Shown here: positions 45,147 to 57,539 of the stretch, in pieces
How positions within the stretch are numbered: the first letter of the stretch is position 1
Layout of the letters: the number at the start of each line of letters is the position of its first letter
Source of the DNA: Dactylorhiza incarnata
Lineage: Eukaryota; Streptophyta; Magnoliopsida; Asparagales; Orchidaceae
Reading direction: 5' to 3'
NCBI GenBank assembly: GCA_033032865.1
Contig: JAWHQI010000009.1
Coordinates: forward strand, 13,844,001 to 13,908,000
Length of the DNA: 64,000 nt
The notes under the pieces: model-generated
Database searches by the model: none
What the model was told of the DNA's origin: nothing
Seen by the model: the letters and a program-made list of their open reading frames with translations, nothing else
Made by a program: the position numbers and the translations under genes

Positions 45147-46004
45147 AGAATCTGTAGTACATGCAGAATTGAAAACAAGAAAGAGAGAGAGAGAGAGGCG
45201 AGAGCAAGAACACAAGAGAACTGGAAAGCAAGAGAGCACGAGAGCAAGAGAGAGAAAATTCAAAAGCGTAATAACTTCAACATCTAAGTTGCTTAAAAGA
45301 AGATGATTCGTCACAACTTAGGGTTGTATTCGAAGTAATGTCGACAAGGATTAATATACAGTCACCAAAACATGTCGAAGCAGCTTCTAGAAGCAAAACT
45401 ACATGCGCTTTGACATGTCGACGTTGCATCGATTTATAATCAACGTGACTTCGATTTTGTACAATGACTATTAAGTCGGCATATGCATTAATATGGATTC
45501 AACACTGCGTCAAATGCTATTCGAATGCTCTACATCATATGGCTCTCAAAGCTGGCGTCGAGTAGAACAGGACGGTGCGTCGAAATCTATTAGCTGCAAC
45601 TTTGAATATATAGTTTTATTTCTTTAGAAAATTTCTGCTGTTTTTCCCAGCAATGGTGTTTCTTGAAATTAGCATTTGTAAGGTTGTTTTTTATGAATAG
45701 TAATATATCAAAGGGGTTTTAGAGAAAAGATCACTCCCTTTGAATGTTTGTAGTTCCTTATTGAGAATTGAGTTCTTTCTTTCCCTTCAATATCTCTGAG
45801 GAAAGAATCCTAACTTTTCCTGCACAAGTAACTCAAACATTAGAAACTACCCAGGTTACCTTGAGCCCATTGCTTTTACCATTATAGGGTGATATGAAAG
45901 AATAGAATGGTCTTTCATGATATCCTTTTGGATGACAGAGAATATGTTTATTATCTTAGTACTGAAAATGTTCATAGAATGTATCTAAATATAATAAATC
46001 TGCT
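45147..46004 (-). other. X1 ORF3 upstream region with TCGA-word cluster
   Basis: Contains a CT-rich leader (45175-45260), a cluster of GTCGAC, GCGTCGA and TTCGAA words (45330-45605), and a conserved segment (45820-45955) shared with X3, with the sequence GAGTTACTTGTGCAG on the minus strand. That last segment resembles a short gag-end relic followed by a splice acceptor. No gag or pol remains between it and the LTR. Confidence 0.55.
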
Positions 46005-46683
46005 GAATGTCTTTGTTGTCTCTCTGGAGTACTACATTCCATTCTTGACAATAAACGAGCCGTTATAATTTGATTTATATCCTTGGATACCTTCTGGAAA
46101 AGCATCAGAAAAGACAGCAGAAAATATTCCATTTCTGTCTGTATTCGACGTAGCGTTGAATTCATCTCACTTCTAATCGACACACCTCTGAGTTCTTATA
46201 GAAGCAGTTTCGAAATCCTTCTTATCTCTGAATGAACTCAGATGTCGGCGTTGCGTCGAATACTTATCGATGTACTCGTCGAGTTGAAGACTTGGACTTT
46301 GAACTTCATCTTCTGCGTTGAATTCTTGTCAAAGTTGCACCGACTTATGATATTTCTTTGACAAGTTCTGTCCTCTGCGTCAAGCATATCTCGACGTTGC
46401 GTCGACTTCAACTATTCTTCGACTTTAGTCTGAGTTACTTCTGCTTGTATTCGAAGTTGCTTTGACTTTTAGTCGAAGTTGCATCGACTTTTATTCGACG
46501 TAATTTTAACTCAACTGAATTTTCTGCTTAATTTTGACTGGCCTTAACACTCTAGTGCGAGTGTGATATCCAAGGACATCTAATGAACAATTTACTCTTT
46601 CTATACAAGGGTAACACATCTTAGACTATGAAATCACTTTAAGATAATTTGTAAGATAAATCATAAGGCTGTTTTCCCCAACA
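46005..46683 (-). repeat. X1 5' LTR, truncated
   Basis: Matches 5955-6643 of the 3' LTR with about the same TCGACG word pattern. Roughly 1 kb of the LTR is missing on its inner side. It ends CCCCAACA, followed by the CACCA duplication. Confidence 0.85.
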
Positions 46684-46688
46684 CACCA

Positions 46689-47954
46689 CAATCTCTTGGC
46701 CAGTGAAAGCTATTTCTTCTGGCTCATTCAGCACTTTGCTATCATCTTGAGGAATGCTTTCAACAATTTTCCAACAATTATACCTACAGCTTCTACATCA
46801 ATTGCATTTTGGACGGAGCTCTCATGTTGAGACTCCTCCCTCAATCACTTCTTCTGATTCATTTTCATGTACTTCAGTATTTTGGGTTGAGTTCTCAAAG
46901 AAAGACTCCCGCTCAACTATTTTAGTATCTTGGGTTGAGCTCTCCAAGGAAGAGCCCCCCTTAACTTTAGTTGTCTTCTCTATTTCAGCAGTCTGCTCTA
47001 TCTCAACACTCTTCTCAACTTCATCATTCTTCTCCGCTTCATTAGCCTTCTCACTTCATCAACCTTCTCAACTTCATTAACCTTCTCAACTTCATTAGCT
47101 ACCCTGGGAAACTCCTTGGGTGCTGATGTTTCCATATCTTCTAGAGAAACATTTTGCTCAGATTGCCCCCCCCCCCCCTCAATATGACTGGGAGGGCTAT
47201 CAGAGCTTGCCACTATTTTCTTTTTCTTCCTTTCTTTCTTCTTAAAACTTTCTCATTGGCTTTTCCCAAACTTGAGGAAAGGCTTCTCCCACCTATCTAT
47301 AGATTTGTAGTCAATCTTCTTCAGATAATGCAGAGGAGTCCCTTGTGACTCATCAAGCTTATCACGTAAGGTCTTGAGCAGATACAAGGAGATGATTCTC
47401 CCAAGATTTGGGGCACTCAAATAGGCCTTGAACTTTTCAAACATGAACTGACTCCAATCAGTTTTCTTGGTTAATATGATGTTTGTCATGACTTTGAACA
47501 TGTCTTTGGAAATCCTATCATATGATCCAGGCTTACTCAACATTGCTTTTCCCACTATGTCAGATAGTAATTTCCTAGGGGAATTCATCTTCATCCTATA
47601 TAAGGATCCATTTTCCTCATCTGAATAGCCACACCACTCTAGGGCTAATTCATGGTTTGCTTGACAGATTTCATCATCTTCTTCATTCTCTTGAAGTAAG
47701 GGTAGGTGAAGAACTATGCTAATACTTATAGTAGTTATTTTCATATCATTTCCTATTACATATGTTTTGATAAATCTTCCTGTAGAACTTATTTGTGCAT
47801 TGTGGAGAAATTCCAGAACTTCTCTTAGCAAGATAGATGTTGGTTCTGATAGAACGAACTCCAAACCTGATGCACTGATGAGAAAGATAACATTCTTTAT
47901 TTCATCTGGCGTGTTCTTGAATCTGTCTCGCATGAGTTCATTGATAATGTTCAT
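46689..47954 (-). pseudogene. Element H ORF3, N-terminal part
   Basis: The ATG at 47952-47954 opens a 233-codon frame (to a stop at 47253). It begins MNIINELMRDRFKNTP and carries KLLSDIVGKAMLSKPGSYD and RISKDMFKVMTNIILTKK. These are aligned in order with EEYKFLADIVGKVLL and PKQQLQIMG of X1 and X3 ORF3, so all three belong to one family, H being the most distant. After the stop come an acidic, Glu-rich coiled-coil region with short EVEKVNEVEKVDE repeats (about 47000-47100) and further decayed blocks. Then the X1 insertion splits the gene. Confidence 0.7.
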
Positions 47955-48420
47955 CTGGCGATCAAGTTGTAGAGAGCAGAATAATTCTTTGTCGGCGGGA
48001 TGAAGAAAGCTCAGGGCTCGCGCAGAGGACTCTAGGGTTTATGATGTATTTAACCCCTAATGTCCCAATGAATCTAATTATAGTATATAATACAAATATA
48101 AAGAGACGCGCACCTGTTTTGGTGATAATTTCGAGAAAATATTATTAATAAAGATCCAATTTTGGTGTGCCAATAACCTAATATTGCGTCCTGACAATAT
48201 TTTGTGTCATCTAGATCTTTTCGACGATATTTTCTATGCCATGTAGACCTTATCAACGACATGTTCTACACTTAGCAAAAATTCTGCACACTTTCAAAAA
48301 ATGGTTAGACAACATGTGTGTCGACCAAATCTTTGGTCTTTACACTAATAAATCTTTTGAATGAAAAAGAATAACTAATATAATTCTGATTAAGGTTAGA
48401 GAAATATAATGAGAAATATA
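47955..48420 (-). other. Element H pol-to-ORF3 spacer
   Basis: No ORF. Positions about 48185-48265 carry CTAGATC, GACGATAT, ATGTAGAC and AACGACATG words like those in the H LTR. Confidence 0.6.
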
Positions 48421-50083
48421 TCAATTCATATTAAGCATACCAAGCTCAATTTTGAATTGATTGAATTTTGCCTCATCAAGGGGCTTTGTGAAGATGTTAG
48501 CCACTTGCTTGTCTGTTGGTATATATTCCAAGAAAATATCTTCCTTCTCCACATGCTCCCTTATGAAGAGATACCTGATCTCTATATGCTTGGTTCTGTT
48601 GCGTGCCACTGGATTCTTGGCAATTAAGATAACAGTAGAGGAATCATAATACAATGAGCTCTTCCATATTTGTAGGTTGTAATCTCTAGTTGATGTTGAA
48701 TCCAAAGTAATTGAGCACAGCAGCTCCTAGCAGAAATGTATTCTGTCTCTGCATTTGAGATTACAACATTGGTTTTCTTTTTGCTGCTCCATAAAATTTG
48801 TCTTCTCCCAAGGAATTGGCATGTACCTGAGGTTTTTTCCTATCTTCCTTGCATCCTATAAAGTCTGCATCTAAAAAGCCTATTAGTTCAAAATCATTTA
48901 CTTCTAGGGTACCATAAGCCAAGATTAGGTGTACCCTTGATGTATCTCAAGATCCTCTAAGAAGAGGTTTAGTGAGATCCCTTGGGGTTTACATGATATC
49001 TGGCATAAACACATGTAGCAACCTAATGTCCGGTCTACTAGCAGTTAGGTAGAGCAGAGATCCAATGGTGCATCTGTACATGGTATCACCAAAAGGTTTC
49101 CCTTTCTCATCCTTGTCCAAAGACACATTGAAGCTCATTGGAGTCCTTATTAAGGTTGCATTCTCCATTCCAAACTTCTTTATGAGCAATTTTGTGAACT
49201 TGGTCTGAGAAATGAATATCTCATCCTCAGATTGCTTTACTTGGAGACCTAAGAAGTATTTTAGCTCTCCCATGCTGCTCATTTCAAACTTCCCTTGCAT
49301 AAGGTTACCAAACCTTTTACAAAGGTGATCATTTTATAGATCCAAATATTATGTCATCAATATATATCTGGACCAGCAAATTCTTGCCTTTAATTTCTCT
49401 TAGGAAAATGTCTTATATATATTTCCCCTTGAAAATTTGTTTTCAATGAGAAAGGTAGATAGAGTCTCATACCAAGCTTTAAGTGATTGCTTAAGACCAT
49501 ATAAAGCTTTCTTGAGATAATAAACATCATTGGGATAAGTTGAATTTACAAAACCTGGGGGTTGTTTTACATATACTTCCTCTTTCAAGTCTCCATCAAG
49601 GAATGCTGACTTCACATCCATTTGATATATCTTGAAGCCCGTGTGAGCTTCATATGCTAGAAACAACATGATGACCTCCAATATTGATACTGGTGCAAAG
49701 GTTTGGTAAATGTTTATGCCTTTTTCTTGTCTATACCCCTTTGCAACCAGTCTTGCTTTATTCTTGATAATTACTCCTTGTTCACCCATCTTATTTCTGA
49801 ACACCCATTTAGTTACAATTATGTTATGGTCTTGGGGTCTGGGAACCAAATTCCAAACTTTGCATCTTTTGAATTTGTTCAATTCCTCTTGCATAGCCAT
49901 GATCTAGAATGGGTCTGAGTTGACTTCTTCAAACTTCTTTGGCCCCACCTGTGAAATGAAGCTCAAGTAGAGAGCCTGGTATTCCTGAAGGTTGGAGGCA
50001 ATAACCAATCTTCTATTCCTTTTGGGCACATCTTCTTCTGTAGGCTGAATGGCTTCAACTTTAGGATTTGTCTCTTGTTATTA
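48421..50083 (-). pseudogene. pol: Element H RT and RNase H
   Basis: From right to left on the minus strand: [21 protein letters not shown] (49830-49900 region), [30 protein letters not shown] and [14 protein letters not shown] (about 49480), then a decayed YVDD region near 49340-49380, MSSMGELKYFLGLQV (49250-49300), TASRPDI, and RNase H pieces to RTKHIEIRYLFIREHV and VANIFTKPLDEAKF, ending at 48421-48423. Several frame changes are present. The order RT, RNase H, then ORF3 shows that H was a complete pol-plus-ORF3 Sirevirus. Confidence 0.85.
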
Positions 50084-51840
50084 TGAAAGTCCAATTGATA
50101 TGCTTTGATACCAATTGAAAGTGAGTTTTAGTTCTTAATATCTTAAAGCTCTTGTTTAAGTTTATTTCAAAATAATGTTATATATAAATATAGGAGTGCT
50201 GAGTGAGTAATAAAAACAAACACCTAGAAGGCAAAGCAATCACAGCACAACAATAAAGAAATAAAACAACAAGCAAACCAGATGACACACGATATATAGT
50301 AGTTCCCCAATCAACCTGGGTACATTTACTCTTCTACCAACTGGTAGGAATCCACTAGGAGGTTGTTGATCAGGTGCCCTCACACCAAGGTGTTTTTGTT
50401 CAGGTGTCCACACACCATAGAGCTTTTGATCAGGTGCTCAAAACCAAGATGCAGGTTTTTGCTAAGGTGCTCTGTCACCGGGAGTTAACTTTTGAAGGGA
50501 GTTATAACCCTTTACAAGATGGGAAAGAATAAAGAAAACAGAAAAGGTTGAAGGTGTTCTTCTCTTTCTAAGAAGACTCTTGAAGATCCTTATTGGTAGT
50601 TGAGTTGGATCTTGATGATGATGTTGAAGAAAGCTCCCCCTATCTGATTTAGATTAGATGACAGCTTTGTGGATGGAGCTTCTTCTCTAGATTGCAAATA
50701 CTCTTCTTCTTGCAGTTTATATCCCGAGCAATTGATATAGATTGGTGTCTCAGGATATAGATGATCTGCAAGAAAGAGTTTAGCAAAAAGAAGATAATAT
50801 AAATTAGATCTGCTTCTTCTTCTTGCTCCTCTGCTTTTCTCTTTTCCTGTAGCTTTATATTTTGCCGCTTTCTGTTCTATCTTCCTGCTATACTTATTTG
50901 TATATTTAATCTGGAGAGCTGTTCGGCTGCTTTTGAATTCTTGCCGACAGAAGAGGAAAAAAATAATATCTCTTTTATTTCCCAGATCCTCGAGAACATA
51001 ACTTGCCGTCTTTAGCTTGCTGCAACGGCTATATCATTTAATGCTGCTGCCAACGACTATTTCAAACAAAGGAAAGACAGCAATATATATAGAAATAATA
51101 AATATTGCTTTATAAAATCTGACATCATATATATAATATTTTAGTCGAACTGAGAATGATATAAAATAATGTTGCAGATATTTTGTCGAGCTCAGCTTCA
51201 AGTTCGTCGACCTCATCATTTGATTCGTCGACCTGAACATTTGATTCGGCATTCTGAGCTTCTGTTGAAGATTCGTCGAACGCAGACTTGAGTTCGTCGA
51301 ACGGAAGGATTCGTCGACCGCTGAGCCTGGATAATTTCGTCGACCGCTGAAGTATTGAGCTATTCGTCGAACGCAGACATGAGTTCGTCGAATGTTACTT
51401 TTCGTCGACCGCTGAGACGGGCTGGATCATCTACCGCTGGATATTGATCTGTTCGTCGAACACAGACTTGAGTTCGCCGAACGCAGCTTATATTTAGTCG
51501 AGCACTGCACATAGACAAATTCTTCGACCGCTGAGATTTGAGCTGTTCGTCGACCGCTGAGACGATCTGTTTGTCGACCGCTGAACCGCTGGATTTTGTC
51601 GAGCGCAGAATGAATACCATTCGTCAAGCGCAGAGCGCCGTTCGTCGAACGCAGATGGACGTTCATCGAACGCAGAGAACATGTGTAATTTTTATTCTTC
51701 TCTTATTTTCTTAGCCAATTAATTATGTCTCTTTTCAGCCTTCTTTCTTAATAGGATTTGATCTAAGTTATAAGATGAGTTATGATAAACTTAGACCTTA
51801 AAGGTGGATCCTAACTCAAATCAAAACTAAGGTTCCAACA
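50084..51840 (-). mobile_element. Almost-solo Copia LTR with primer site stub
   Basis: A 1725-bp LTR (50116-51840), minus strand TGTTGGAACC...ACTTTCA, followed on its inner side by ATTGGTATCAAAGC (primer site, tRNA-Met type) and then a seven-base copy of the LTR end (TGAAAGT, 50084-50090). Flanks are TATTA (50079-50083) and TATTC (51841-51845). So one LTR, 25 internal bases and a 7-bp stub of the second LTR remain. It interrupts H pol. Positions about 51180-51680 hold dozens of TCGTCGA, CGAACGCAGA and CGACCGCTGA words. Confidence 0.8.
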
Positions 51841-51845
51841 TATTC

Positions 51846-52386
51846 AACTTCTTCTTCAATATTGACAGGATTAGATGAGATCATATCTTGTAGTTCTTCA
51901 GTGTTAGCAATCTTTAAATCCTTAAGCTTGGATCTTATACCTTCAACTGGAAATCTAGGATAATCTTCAAGCAACATGTTAGATTCTTCAAATACAACAT
52001 TTGTTGATTCTTCAACCAATTTAGATTTAGGATTATAAATCCTATAAGCTTTGCTATGATAGTTGTACCCAACAAAGATGCCTTCATTGGATTTCTCAGC
52101 AAACTTGGTTAGGTAGTGTTTTCCATTGTTTAACATATAACACTTATTTCCAAAGATTTTGAAGTAGGATAACGTTGGTTTTCTGTCTTTTAGAAGCTCA
52201 TAGGGTGTCTTATTGTGATTCATGTTGATTAAATATCTATTTTGCACATGCAAGATGTGTTGACTGCCTCATCCCAGAAATATTCTGGTAGTGAGGAGTC
52301 ACTCAATATTGTTCTACTAGCTTCAATAAGGGTTCTATTCTTTCTCTCTATAGCTCTATTTTGTTGTAGAGTTATTGGATAGGAAA
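51846..52386 (-). pseudogene. pol: Element H integrase C-part
   Basis: Minus-strand pieces LQQNRAIERKNRTLIEASRT (52322-52383, end of the catalytic core with its Glu) and then KTPYELLKDRKPTLSYFKIFGNKC-type sequence with GIFVGYNYHSKAYRIYN (about 52020-52090). The frame changes near 52250. It leads into the RT at 50083 once the LTR insertion is ignored; the frame is in step across the insertion. To the right it is cut by the Gypsy-2 LTR at 52387. Confidence 0.85.
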
Positions 52387-53930
52387 TGTAACACCCTCCT
52401 TGTAACATAAAATATAACAGTAGGTTCGGCCGTGACCCCATGCCATATTAAATGAACAGTAAAGTGAGTTACGTAATTAGTTTATAAATAGTTCATAACC
52501 AAACCATCTCAGCTGAATCAGAATAAACAACAGAAGCATTTTTTTAATTTAAAGTAAAACCAGATTTATATGTCCACTTGTCCACTAGGAACGAATATTC
52601 AACAGGAGTTCTTTAATTACAATGTTCACAAAAACATGTGGTTTACGAACATCGGCATGCAGGCCGGCCACACATGAAAACTAGTAAACACTTGGGCCAT
52701 CAAGGTCCAGCAAAATACAACAACTGGGTTTCTAATCCGATATGTTCTGCTAGGCTCGCCACCACCTATATAAGCGCATTCCACGAAAATGTGACAAACA
52801 AGTAACCAGTCAGATTTAACTGACCAAGGCTTATAACGACCCCACCCCACTATCGGGATGGCGGCGCTCCTTCACTGGAAGCAAGCATCAACAACATATA
52901 TCTCAAGAGTGCATCTAAGCACTGCAATCAACATCCACGTGGGCACTCACGACCACACATTTCGTACACTCATGGCACTCTTTCGGTGTACTCCCCGAGT
53001 TTTACCATCCTAAACCCCCTTATTTTAGATGGATATGAGCTTCACAGTCATGGTCATCATGCCTTACAGTTCCATTCCCAAAATTCCTTCAGTGCATCGA
53101 GGGGCGACCTCTTCAATGACCCACTGTGGGATGGGTTCGGTTCAGCTTTGCTCGTGCTCATATCATCGGGATCAACTCTGCTCGACGCGGGTACAACTTC
53201 CCCTTATTCTCGTTGTTGGCACACCATGCCAACGAAGCTAGACTCACTGGCCCTTCCTCTTCACAATCTGCTCATTGGGAGATACTTCTAGTGGTAGTAC
53301 TACCGCCTGGCGCTATCAGCAGAACTCACATCTGCCCTCAGATATGTTCTGCAATTGCAGGCCTATAGCTTCTCGGTATAACGCACCCAGTCCCAAGGAC
53401 CTAGGCTTCATACCCACCACAAATGACTCGCTGGTTTCGACTAGGAGCTACCGCTAGCGGTAGAACTACCGCTAGGCGGTCATAGACAGAGTAACAAATC
53501 TTTCCCCTTTTTTGGGTATTTTCTGGAGATCACCTCCAGAACTCCCTGCAACACGTCACAATTCTCAGAACCTGAAAACACAGCATATATACTCGGAGTC
53601 TTCTTCGGTTTGCAATAAACATCACCAATCTAGACCAACCTGCCCAGATAGGCTTCACACAGCTTGCTTATGTATGTACTTTAATTCGGGCTCTATATGC
53701 AATTTCAATAGGGGATATTCCATATCGACCCATCAGAAGATCCTCTTCACCAATTGGCGATAGTCTTCCTACTACGATGCCAATCAAAGGACTAGCATGT
53801 CCATATATTCAGGAGGAGAGTTGTTACCCTTGAAGCTCGCTTTAGTGCCATCTTAACGTAGTTGAATCAGATGGAAGCGTTCATGTCACCTTCCTCTCCG
53901 CGAATCTAGCGTTGGCACAAGCTTTCAAGA

Positions 53931-55561
53931 TGAAAGTGCACAGTGTGCCTCTGAGAATTCTCTAGGGGGGGGGGGGGGGTGAATAGAGATTTAAATATTT
54001 TTACCCTAACTGTGCATATAATAAAACAATACTAAGTACTATGCACTGAACAAAACCGACACAGAATAAATAAGTGCTGAAAATATAAAACAGAAAAAAT
54101 AGTAAGATATAAGTGGGACAACACAGAAAATGCAAAGCACAGATACAAGGATTTTTATAGAGGTTCCCCAAAATGTGGGTAGTCCTCTCTTCTACCTCCT
54201 GGGTAGGATTGCATAACCCGTGCTTGAGTCTTTTTACAAGGAGACACTTAGAACCACAGATCTTTTGATAAGGAGATCTTGAACCACTGAGTCTTTTGGT
54301 AAGGAGACTCTTAGAACCAAAGATCTTTTGATAAAGAGATCTTGAACCACTGAATCCTTTGGAAGAGTGATTCTTAAAACTCTTTTACAGTTTATTGAAA
54401 TAGTAAGAAGAAAGTAAGAGGAGAAGGTAAGAATTCTGTTCTCAGAATTCTTCAGATGCTCTGATGCTGCTTCTGTCTTTCTTTCACTAGATCTGAAATG
54501 ATGAACCCTTGCTTATTATAGTGATGATTTGCAAGGGTTATTTTTCTTGATCCTTTTCTCTCAGCACTTGTTATAGTTATGCTGCTGTTTAATGATGAAG
54601 AAGAAGCATCAATATATCTTCCTGTGCAGAGAGAGCACTTCTGTATATCTATCTTTTAGGGTTTGAGAGGGAAGAAGATGAAGACCCGATTCGACAGCCA
54701 GAATATTGTGATAACTGTATTGTTCTTTTCTTCTCCTCTTTTTGCATACTTATTGTGTATGATTGAGTTTTCAACAACCTTTCTTCTCTTGGCTTGTCCT
54801 GAAAAGGAGTTCCTCTTCCCCACCTCATTTTCTTTATCCTTTTGTTCTCGACCCATCCATTTATTTTGAATACCTTCCAAAAGTGATTTGCTGTGTCCTG
54901 GAAAGCTTCATTCTATTCTTGGCAACAAATGAGCCGTTGGAGAACTGTCTCTAGCCTGGTGGTCTTTCTGAAAAGGTCCCAAATGGACATTTGAAAAAGC
55001 TTCCTTTTTTGACTGTATTCGACGCTGTATCGACTTCATCAATCTTCATGTCGACGACCTCTGAGTTCTTATGGATGTAGCTTCAAATTTCTTCTTAGAT
55101 TTGGCTGAACTCAGATGTCGACGTTACATCGATTCCTTATCGACGTGTCCGTCGAGTTGAAGCCTTGGACTCGAGCTTTCTAATTCTGCGTCGAATTATA
55201 GTCGAAGTTGCGTCAACTTCTGATATGACTTCGATAAGATCTTCCTTCTGCGCCGAGTCCCTTTCGACATTGCGTTGACTTGACTTTATACTTTGATAGA
55301 CTGAATAAGTTGCTCTAACTTCTAGTAAGAGTTACGTCGATATCCAGTTGAAGTTGCATCGACCTTTATTCGGCGCAAGTCTTATCTTAACTTGTTTTGT
55401 GATTGCTTTGACTTGGCCCTGACACTCTAAGTTGAGTGTGACATCCTAAAAAAATCTATTGACCAGATTACCCCTACTATACAATATGGGTAGTAAACCT
55501 AAGAAGTAAAATCACTTATAGTTAATTTGTTAAGTTAAATCAAAAGGAGTTTTTCCTAACA
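53931..55561 (-). repeat. X3 3' LTR
   Basis: 1631 bp, from 'tgaaagtgcacagtgtgcc' to 'tttcctaaca'. It matches X1's 4948-6643, including the ladder of 'gatcttttgataaggagatc' blocks (54258-54350) and TCGACG words (55018-55380). It has a 15-base G-run at 53965-53979. Confidence 0.88.
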
Positions 55562-55580
55562 ATCTTCCTTATTTATCTTA
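55562..55580 (-). other. X3 polypurine tract
   Basis: AAGATAAATAAGGAAGAT on the minus strand, directly before the LTR start TGTTAGGAAAAAC. Confidence 0.65.
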
Positions 55581-56065
55581 ACAAATTTTACTGATGGTTT
55601 AAAATGATTTTACACATATTTTGATATAAATAAAAATTCAGACAAGACATACATAGACAATATGATATGATAGAACAAAATCACATGTCATTTCATACAT
55701 TGTCTTGGAATTATATTGTTCACCACAACTGTTTGCTTTTAGAAAGTATAGTATTGACAGTATAGCTGAGCTTCAATGCTCCTTCTTAGGAGTTTTCCTT
55801 TTTCTTGAGAATACTTTTGGAATTACCTTTCTTGGGGCAAATATTAGTAGTCCATTCTCTTCTTCAGAATTCCTCTATGCTTCATTATTGATTTCATCAT
55901 CTTTGGGAAGCTTCCCCTGAGATTGTGCATTCTCCTCTACATCCTAAGCATCTTCCTTAGCAATTATCTCAACCTCATCTAGAAGTACATCATCTACAAG
56001 GAGGCCCCCCTGATTTTTTGCAGGCAATGCTTCAGTTGGTTCCTGGGTTATTATAAGAAGCTCCC
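55581..56065 (-). other. X3 3' flank of ORF3
   Basis: 485 bp without a clear ORF; matches the X1 segment at 43244-43679 in several blocks. Confidence 0.5.
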
Positions 56066-57539
56066 CTAGTTTTGTACTGGATTATCTTGGGGACTTGTAT
56101 GAGGCTCCCCCTGGACCTTTGCATTTGGACTTACTGTTTGAAATACAGTAAGTTTATTAGGATTTTCATCATCCTTATCCTTCTCCTGGTCATTCTTTTC
56201 TAGGACAGTCCTTTCCTCCTCCTGAATTTTCTTCCCCTTCTTAACCTTGCTGAGAAGAGAGGTTAAGAACTCTTTAGTGACCATGGAGGAGGACACAAAT
56301 TCTTTGAGAGCCAGGAGAGACCCTATTGAATCAAGAATTTCACTTTCCATCTGAGAGTACTTTTTATTAAACCTTCTGGCTTGAGTGGCCATTAGGTCAG
56401 CAAAGGTGCTGGAGGCCAATCCTGCTGCCTTTGCAATTGCTTGCTCAATATTGAATTGGGGTGTTGAATGAGAGGTCAGGTGAAGGAGTGGATAAGATTT
56501 CTGGATGAATTGGATTGAAGTTCTCATTCAGATCTGGAGGATCCCGGTGGACAGGAGAAAGGGATTGATATTATTCTGGAGAGATATAAACTGGTGGTGG
56601 TGGTGGAGCAAACTGATTATCTGGAAGTAAGGTGGATGTTTGTTGTTATGGTTGGAGAGGAATGTGAGGTGTTGGCTCTGGAACTGTAGTAGATGGGGTG
56701 GGCTGGACATTTTGGGCAGGAGTATCATCTGGGATGGTATCTTGTTGTACTGCTGCAGGACCCTGTGTTGGGATGTCATCCCTTGAGAGATCTGGGACTG
56801 TGTCCCGTGGAGTTGGAGAAGGAGGAGGAGAAGGTGCAGATTGACCAGGATTCAGAATCTGCCTGATCCATTTGGAGAATATTCCTATGTTCATCCTTTT
56901 TCCTAGAGGAATGGGCACTCCTTTGGACTTGCAGACCATTGGGTAGTGATGGAGGAGCACCTGGCTCATGATTCTCATATAAACATTTTCTTTGTGAGCA
57001 TATTTGTGCCCAATCATTTTCAGGAGGCATCTCGCCCAATTTATCTTCTTCTTAAGAACATGAGCTCCCATTATTTGAAGTTGTTGCTTTGGAATAGCAT
57101 CATGTGCTGAAATCTTACACAACATCACCTTCCCTACTATGTCAGCAAGGAACCTGTATTCTTCTCCAAGATTAATCTTCTTCAGATTGATGGGCTTGTC
57201 CTTCTTGAAATTCATAATCTCCAGAGCCCTCTTGATCTCATCCCCTGTTAATTCATCCGAGTCATTCCCAGTTGTAAGATCATATGTCTGATTCAGTAAT
57301 TCCTCTGTTATCTGTACATATGTCTCAAAAACTTTTCCCTTGAGGGATCCATCGTCTCCTATTTGAACATTATCTTTGAACGCAGTCAGTTCGATATCCA
57401 GGATCTTGCATCTTGTTGAGATGAGTTTTGTTAAATCAGCATCTTGAAACAAGCTGAGAATGGCTTTGAAGCTTTCGGTCGCTGCACTGAAAGAGTCGAC
57501 ATCCATATAAAAACCTGAATTCACCTTAGGTGGAGCCAT
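56066..57539 (-). pseudogene. X3 ORF3 (plant transposon domain, env position)
   Basis: ATG at 57537-57539, opening MAPPKVNSGFYMDVDSF. The first frame runs to 56646, with the same conserved blocks as X1: LISTRCKILDIEL, EEYRFLADIVGKVMLCKISAHD, PKQQLQIMGAHVLKKKINW, YAHKENVYMRIMSQVLLHHYP. The linker is Pro/Thr/Gln-rich. A frameshift around 56650-56780 and a stop at 56528 follow, then a helical C-terminal part (56527-56066). Length about 490 codons, as in X1. It is better preserved than the X1 copy, with only one shift and one stop. Function is unknown. Confidence 0.77.

Larger units (their letters stand above)
4948..46683 (-). mobile_element. X1: Sirevirus-like Copia element lacking gag-pol
   Basis: Minus-strand element bounded by TG...CA ends and a perfect 5-bp duplication CACCA (4943-4947 and 46684-46688). 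Own parts: 3' LTR 4948-6643, purine tract and 3' flank 6644-6728, interrupted by Gypsy-1, then 43244-45955 with ORF3 and a short gag-end relic, and a 5' LTR truncated to about 46005-46683. No protease, integrase or RT of its own remains. It sits inside ORF3 of element H. Close relatives are X3 (53931-60215) and the LTR at 1-574. Confidence 0.8.

Noticed and set aside
45147..45314. Hydrophobic leader upstream of X1 ORF3, possibly a signal peptide
   Set aside because: It is translated from a CT-rich leader, lies before the ATG shared with X3 (MAxPKVNSGF), and is not conserved as protein in X3.
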